Assembly (NCBI GenBank): GCA_030587365.1
Contig: JAUQZE010000030.1
Location: 1-64,000 of the forward strand
Reading direction: 5' to 3'
DNA: 64,000 nt
Source: Candidatus Freyarchaeota archaeon
GTDB lineage: Archaea > Asgardarchaeota > Jordiarchaeia > Jordiarchaeales > Jordiarchaeaceae
Shown: in pieces, positions 60,190 to 64,000 of the stretch
Layout of the letters: each line of letters begins with the position of its first letter
How positions within the stretch are numbered: position 1 is the first letter of the stretch
Position numbers and translations under genes: made by a program
The notes under the pieces: generated by a model
Database searches by the model: none
The model's input: only the letters and a program-made list of their open reading frames with translations
What the model was told of the DNA's origin: nothing

Positions 60190-61035
60190 TCACCTTCTCG
60201 CGAAGGCGAATGCTCCTAGTAGTATCATTGCTCCTACGAAGCCACCCAGTAAAGCTAGGTCTAACCAGAGCGGGAAAAGATGGTTTCCTAATAGTAGTGA
60301 GCGGATTATGTCGTACGGAAGAGTATATATGCTGAAGGATATTACCGTGTTGCCGAGCAGAAGTCCTCTTAGGGCGTCTACGGCGTAAGTTAACGGGTTA
60401 AAGTAGCCTAATGTTTGAAGCCAGCCTGGCGCAGAATTTATCGGGAATAAAGCTCCGCTTGAAAAGAAGAGGGGTAGGTTAACAAAGTTCATTATTAAGC
60501 CGAAGGATTCCAGACTTTTCAGTCTGGAGGCGATAATTATACTCATACTTACGAAACCCATGGTTACTAATAGCATAATTGGTAGGCAGGCTAGGAGCAT
60601 AAGAGGTTGGACAGGGATGAAGAGGAATGATAGCGAGAGGACAATTGATCCCTGAATTAATGCGTCGGTGGCTCCGCCAAACATCTTGCCTGAGAACACC
60701 GAAATCCTTCTGATTGGCGCGACAAGCATTTCCTTCAAAAAGCCGAATTGACGGTCATAGATTACTGAGATTCCAAGAAAAACAGACGTGAAGAGAAGAG
60801 ACTGTGCTATGATACCCGGAAAGAGGTAGTTTAAGTAATTGACGCCGCCTGACTGTCGGAAGAAGCTGGAAAAACCCACACCGAATAACAACAGCCATAC
60901 TATAGGAGCGGTAATTGCAGTAATTATACGCATTCTATCTCGCACATACCTTTTAACTTCCCTCAGCCACACCGCGTACACACCGCGCAGCTCAGCACGC
61001 GTCTCACTCTCTATATTTTCTCCTTTCTCCCTCAT
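60190..61035 (-). CDS. ABC-2 type transporter permease
   Basis: The 281-residue protein has six membrane segments and the ABC-2 pattern: YAVWLREVKRYVRDRMRIIT at the start, IVWLLLFGVGFSSFF, YLFPGIIAQSLLFTSVF, and the amphipathic FFSSGALFPINSAPGWLQTL before the last segments. It overlaps the ATPase gene by four bases (ATGA-type coupling), so the two form one exporter, probably of a drug, lipid or polysaccharide. Confidence 0.88.
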   Translation of the reverse strand: MREKGENIESETRAELRGVYAVWLREVKRYVRDRMRIITAITAPIVWLLLFGVGFSSFFRQSGGVNYLNYLFPGIIAQSLLFTSVFLGISVIYDRQFGFLKEMLVAPIRRISVFSGKMFGGATDALIQGSIVLSLSFLFIPVQPLMLLACLPIMLLVTMGFVSMSIIIASRLKSLESFGLIMNFVNLPLFFSSGALFPINSAPGWLQTLGYFNPLTYAVDALRGLLLGNTVISFSIYTLPYDIIRSLLLGNHLFPLWLDLALLGGFVGAMILLGAFAFARR

Positions 61036-62021
61036 CTTACAGGCCTCCCCATCTTAGCTCTCATCATAGTCATTCCCATAAATGGTCCCTCTTCACGGAT
61101 TTCTCTGCCCGTGTGGGAAAGAAATACATCGTTAAGCGTGGGCTCATGAAGCGTGAGCGATTCTACAGAGATGCCTTTGTCCCTAGCTGCGCAAGCTATA
61201 TCCGTTATATGCTCCTCGCCGTTCTCGAGGGTTATCTTTACCGCGTCACTGGTTTTATTCACGCTCTTCACGAATTTAAGTTCAGACACCATCTTAGTCA
61301 GTTTATTAATCGACTTGGTTTTCACCGTGATCACATCTCCACCGAGCTGCTTTTTCAGCTGTTCCGGAGTTCCCTCAGCCTTTATTTTGCCAAAGTCTAT
61401 GATTGCCACTCTATCACAGAGCCTATCCGCCTCATCCATGTAGTGAGTGGTTAAAATCATGGTCATTTTCTCCTTTTTAGTCAGCGCCTCGATATACTCC
61501 CATATCCGCTCCCGAGTCTGAACGTCCAAACCCAGGGTCGGCTCATCCAGGAATAGGACTTTTGGTCTGTGTATTAGGCCTCGCGCGATTTCGAGGCGTC
61601 TGCGCATTCCTCCGGAGTAAGTTCTTACAAGATTTTTTGCTCTATCGGTAAGTTCTACAAGCCTTAGAGCCTCATCTATCCTTTGCTTTGCGACCTTTTT
61701 GGGGACGTTGTAGAGCATGGCGTGTATTTCCATGTTTTCGCGTCCGGTTAGCTGGTCGTCTATGGCTGGATCTTGGAAAACTATTCCTATTGATTTTCTA
61801 ACCTGGTCTGGCTGCTTGACAACATTGTACCCGTTCACATAAGCCTCGCCGGAGGTGGGGAGTAGCATACAGGAGAGAATGGATAATGTGGTTGTCTTAC
61901 CCGCTCCGTTAGGACCAAGCAAGCCAAATATTTCTCCCTCATTAACCTTAAGATCTATTCCATCAACAGCAACCAGGTCTCCGTATTTTTTGATAAGCTT
62001 GCGCGTCTCTATAGCGTACAC
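61032..62021 (-). CDS. ABC transporter ATPase (DrrA-type)
   Basis: The roughly 329-residue ATPase has Walker A LLGPNGAGKTTTLSIL, the signature TYSGGMRRRLEIARGLIH, Walker B VLFLDEPTLGLD and the switch His in LTTHYMDEA. The C-terminal extension (after about residue 230) is typical of DrrA-like daunorubicin-type exporters. The GTG at 62021 follows GGGAGTGAT; a longer frame from 62060 is possible. It pairs with the permease that follows. Confidence 0.9.
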   Translation of the reverse strand: MYAIETRKLIKKYGDLVAVDGIDLKVNEGEIFGLLGPNGAGKTTTLSILSCMLLPTSGEAYVNGYNVVKQPDQVRKSIGIVFQDPAIDDQLTGRENMEIHAMLYNVPKKVAKQRIDEALRLVELTDRAKNLVRTYSGGMRRRLEIARGLIHRPKVLFLDEPTLGLDVQTRERIWEYIEALTKKEKMTMILTTHYMDEADRLCDRVAIIDFGKIKAEGTPEQLKKQLGGDVITVKTKSINKLTKMVSELKFVKSVNKTSDAVKITLENGEEHITDIACAARDKGISVESLTLHEPTLNDVFLSHTGREIREEGPFMGMTMMRAKMGRPVR

Positions 62022-62060
62022 GAAATCACTCCCATTAATTATTTTATTACCTATCCTCAA

Positions 62061-62405
62061 ATTTATTTTCAGCTTCTCTCAGAACCTATGGTAATACTCT
62101 ATTAATCTTATAAGCTTGGGGAACTGCATTCTCCTTAATTTTGAGTGAAGCCGCTAACTCTATGTTTACGGAAATATTAACTCAACTACAATCAGTAGTC
62201 ATATAAATTTTCCCCAGTTTTAATTTAATGTACTATGGTGGAACATTGGCAGAAATCAAATTTCTTGTTGTAAATTGATTCATTATTTTCTTTGTACTAA
62301 CTAAGCTGCATTAGAAGAAACTGTGCTCTCAAAATTCTGGGAATAATTTATTAATAAAGATAATCAGATTTCTTATAGGGTCAATTTGCAGGAGGTAAAA
62401 ATTGA
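62061..62405. promoter_or_regulatory. divergent intergenic region of ABC exporter and ligase
   Basis: These 345 bases are AT-rich and hold no gene. The stretch ATTTATTAATAAAGATAA near 62345 may serve the ligase promoter. I see no copy of the two operator motifs found elsewhere. Confidence 0.35.
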
Positions 62406-64000
62406 ATGGTGGACGATTTGCAAATGAATCTCATGAGGAGATTCTGTGTGGGAGATTTCCTGAGAAGGTGCGTCCGCAGATATCCGAAGAAGGAAGCATT
62501 GGTTTACAGCTTTAAGGGAAAAATCACACACCGCCTCACCTACGAAGAAATAAACAAAATGGTAAACCGGTTCGCAAACGCTATGCTGGAAATGGGTGTC
62601 AAGAAGGGCGACGTAGTGGCCGCCATTTCACACAACAGTGTACAATACGCTATATACCTGTATGGACTCGCGAAGGTAGGAGCCTGGATATGTCCCCTAA
62701 ACTTTGCCCTGAGAGGAAAAGAGATTACGGATCTCATCAACCACGCGCAGCCCAAAATTCTATTCGTAGAAGACGAATTGGTGGAACATGTTAAGGGGCT
62801 AGTAAAAGATATGCCCAGTGTGGAAACCTACAGTATGATAAACCTCAAGAAAGAAGTAAAATTGCCAGAAGGATGGATTGATTTCGACGAACTATGCTCA
62901 GAAAAATATCCCGACACAGAGCCGGAGATAATCATAAGTGGGGACGACGTTCTGACCCTGATGTACACCAGCGGAACAGAAGCCATGCCCAAAGGTGTTC
63001 TAAACACACACAACAACTGGCATTCCACATTCATGAGCGCTCCCGTAGACCTACACATGACTAAGGACGACACCCTGATAGACTCCATACCCCTCTACCA
63101 TGTGGCGGGTCAATACCTACTCTTCGCATCTCTTCTATCCGGAGCCAGAGTGGTTATGCACCATGAGCCGAGCCCCATAGAAATCCTTTCACTAATCCAG
63201 AACGAGAAAATCACCGCTATAGTCTATCCTCCAACAGTCTACACCAACCTTCTCTCACTCAACATACCTAACCTCAAGGAATTCATGGGAAAAGCCTTCG
63301 CAAGCGTGAACAAAGCTATAGTGTTCGGCTCCCCCATAGCAGAGGCGAGCCTAAAGAAACTGATGGATATACTCCCAAACGTTTACTGGATGGACTACTA
63401 CGGGCAATCCGAGCTAACCCCCCTGGGAACAACCCTGCAGCATCCGGATTTCCTAAGAAAGTTGAAGGAGGCAAGGGAGAAATACGGAGGAGCGGAACCC
63501 ATAGGACAACCCCACCACACGGTCGAAATGAAAATCTTCGACGAGGACGACAACGAGGTTCCCCCGGGAACCATCGGAGAAATGGTGGCGCGAAGCCCCT
63601 CAGTAATGCTAGGATACTACAAGGAAGAAAAGAAAACAAATGACACTTTCAGAGGAGGATGGATGCACACAGGAGATCTGGGAATAATGGACGAAGAGGG
63701 GTACTTCTACTTCGTGGACCGGAAGAAGGACATAGTAAAATCCGGGGCGGAAAACGTTTCAACAGTTGAAGTGGAGGGAGTAATATTCAGTCACCCGAAG
63801 GTGGCTGATGCCACAGTAGTCGGTCTCCCACACGCGAGATGGGTGGAAGCAGTCACAGCATTCGTGGTGCCCAAACAAGGACAAACCGTAACGGAAGAGG
63901 AGATCATAAAATACTGCAAGGAAAACCTTGCGGGATACAAAGTGCCCAAAAAAGTAATCATCGTAAACGCAATTCCCAAAAACCCCAGCGGAAAAATCCT
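62406..64000 (+). CDS. AMP-forming acyl-CoA synthetase (cut by window edge)
   Basis: The frame is open from an ATG at 62406 (AGGAGGT upstream) to the end of the window, giving about 531 residues. Motifs include LMYTSGTEAMPKGVLNTH (P-loop), DYYGQSELTPLGTTL, HTGDLGIMDEEGYFYFVDRK and NPSGKI just before the edge, where the catalytic lysine lies. It is distinct in sequence from the ligase at 23662. It likely activates a fatty or aromatic acid. GC and A/C-ending codons rise toward the 3' end. Confidence 0.9.
   Translation, partial: MVDDLQMNLMRRFCVGDFLRRCVRRYPKKEALVYSFKGKITHRLTYEEINKMVNRFANAMLEMGVKKGDVVAAISHNSVQYAIYLYGLAKVGAWICPLNFALRGKEITDLINHAQPKILFVEDELVEHVKGLVKDMPSVETYSMINLKKEVKLPEGWIDFDELCSEKYPDTEPEIIISGDDVLTLMYTSGTEAMPKGVLNTHNNWHSTFMSAPVDLHMTKDDTLIDSIPLYHVAGQYLLFASLLSGARVVMHHEPSPIEILSLIQNEKITAIVYPPTVYTNLLSLNIPNLKEFMGKAFASVNKAIVFGSPIAEASLKKLMDILPNVYWMDYYGQSELTPLGTTLQHPDFLRKLKEAREKYGGAEPIGQPHHTVEMKIFDEDDNEVPPGTIGEMVARSPSVMLGYYKEEKKTNDTFRGGWMHTGDLGIMDEEGYFYFVDRKKDIVKSGAENVSTVEVEGVIFSHPKVADATVVGLPHARWVEAVTAFVVPKQGQTVTEEEIIKYCKENLAGYKVPKKVIIVNAIPKNPSGKI

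Noticed and set aside
1..64000. tRNA or rRNA genes
   Set aside because: I looked for T-loop-like strings and conserved rRNA blocks and found none outside coding sequence; a tRNAscan run would be decisive.

Overview
Organism and outlook. The window comes from an archaeon. It encodes a TATA-binding protein (split in two), an AbrB/PIN toxin-antitoxin pair, an NrpR-type (DUF128) regulator, KaiC-like proteins and V4R (hydrocarbon-binding) proteins, and many promoters show an archaeal TATA box. The gene content (benzoyl-CoA reductase, acyl-CoA synthetases, V4R proteins, a corrinoid-protein fragment, a possible amber readthrough) suggests an anaerobic heterotroph of the Bathyarchaeia/Asgard/Thermoplasmatota kind. 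The sequence alone does not settle the phylum. I recognised no rRNA, tRNA or CRISPR array.

Layout. 0-8 kb: a CocE/NonD hydrolase, OsmC, a split TBP, a PD-(D/E)XK-like protein, RidA, a long HEAT-repeat protein and a small membrane protein. 7.7-15.4 kb: accessory DNA with gene remnants, a large secreted alpha/beta-hydrolase, a PIN/AbrB module and two intact gamma-carbonic-anhydrase-like genes plus a third as a fragment. 15.5-21.3 kb: a minus-strand operon of a class I benzoyl-CoA reductase in the order of the Azoarcus bzdN-O-P-Q-M cluster, followed by an iron-sulfur electron-transfer protein. 21.4-26.3 kb: an ArsR-like regulator, V4R and VOC proteins, an AMP-forming acyl-CoA ligase and a frameshifted BKACE gene. 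26.5-31 kb: paralogues of an unrecognised cysteine-motif family, a frameshifted flavodoxin with two decayed copies, and truncated genes. 31.8-42.2 kb: two further CocE/NonD hydrolases, an MFS transporter, SDR, cyclase and cupin proteins, an NrpR-like regulator and a DAPG (PhlG-like) hydrolase. 42.4-48.9 kb: 3-hydroxyacyl-CoA dehydrogenase, a second V4R protein, an ADP-forming acyl-CoA synthetase, an amidohydrolase, an SDR and a C_GCAxxG_C_C protein. 49-64 kb: two tandem KaiC-like/V4R fusions, membrane and zinc-ribbon proteins, flavin reductase, a TMEM175-like protein, a CrtC/AttH-like protein, an ABC exporter and a second acyl-CoA ligase that runs off the window.

How the genes may work together. 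Two putative regulons can be read from repeated operators. One (TTTTCC-spacer-GGAAAA inverted repeats) sits between the benzoyl-CoA reductase operon and its divergent ArsR-like regulator, and again between the VOC/V4R genes and the acyl-CoA ligase. This implies co-regulated activation and reductive dearomatisation of an aromatic acid. The other (AATCGATAAACGATTATCAA-like, just upstream of the TATA box) precedes the CocE pair, the cupin-cyclase-SDR-MFS genes and the DAPG hydrolase, around an NrpR-like regulator. It looks like a catabolic regulon for phloroglucinol-like or acylated phenolic compounds. The region has many duplicated and decaying genes, so loss and recombination appear to be ongoing.
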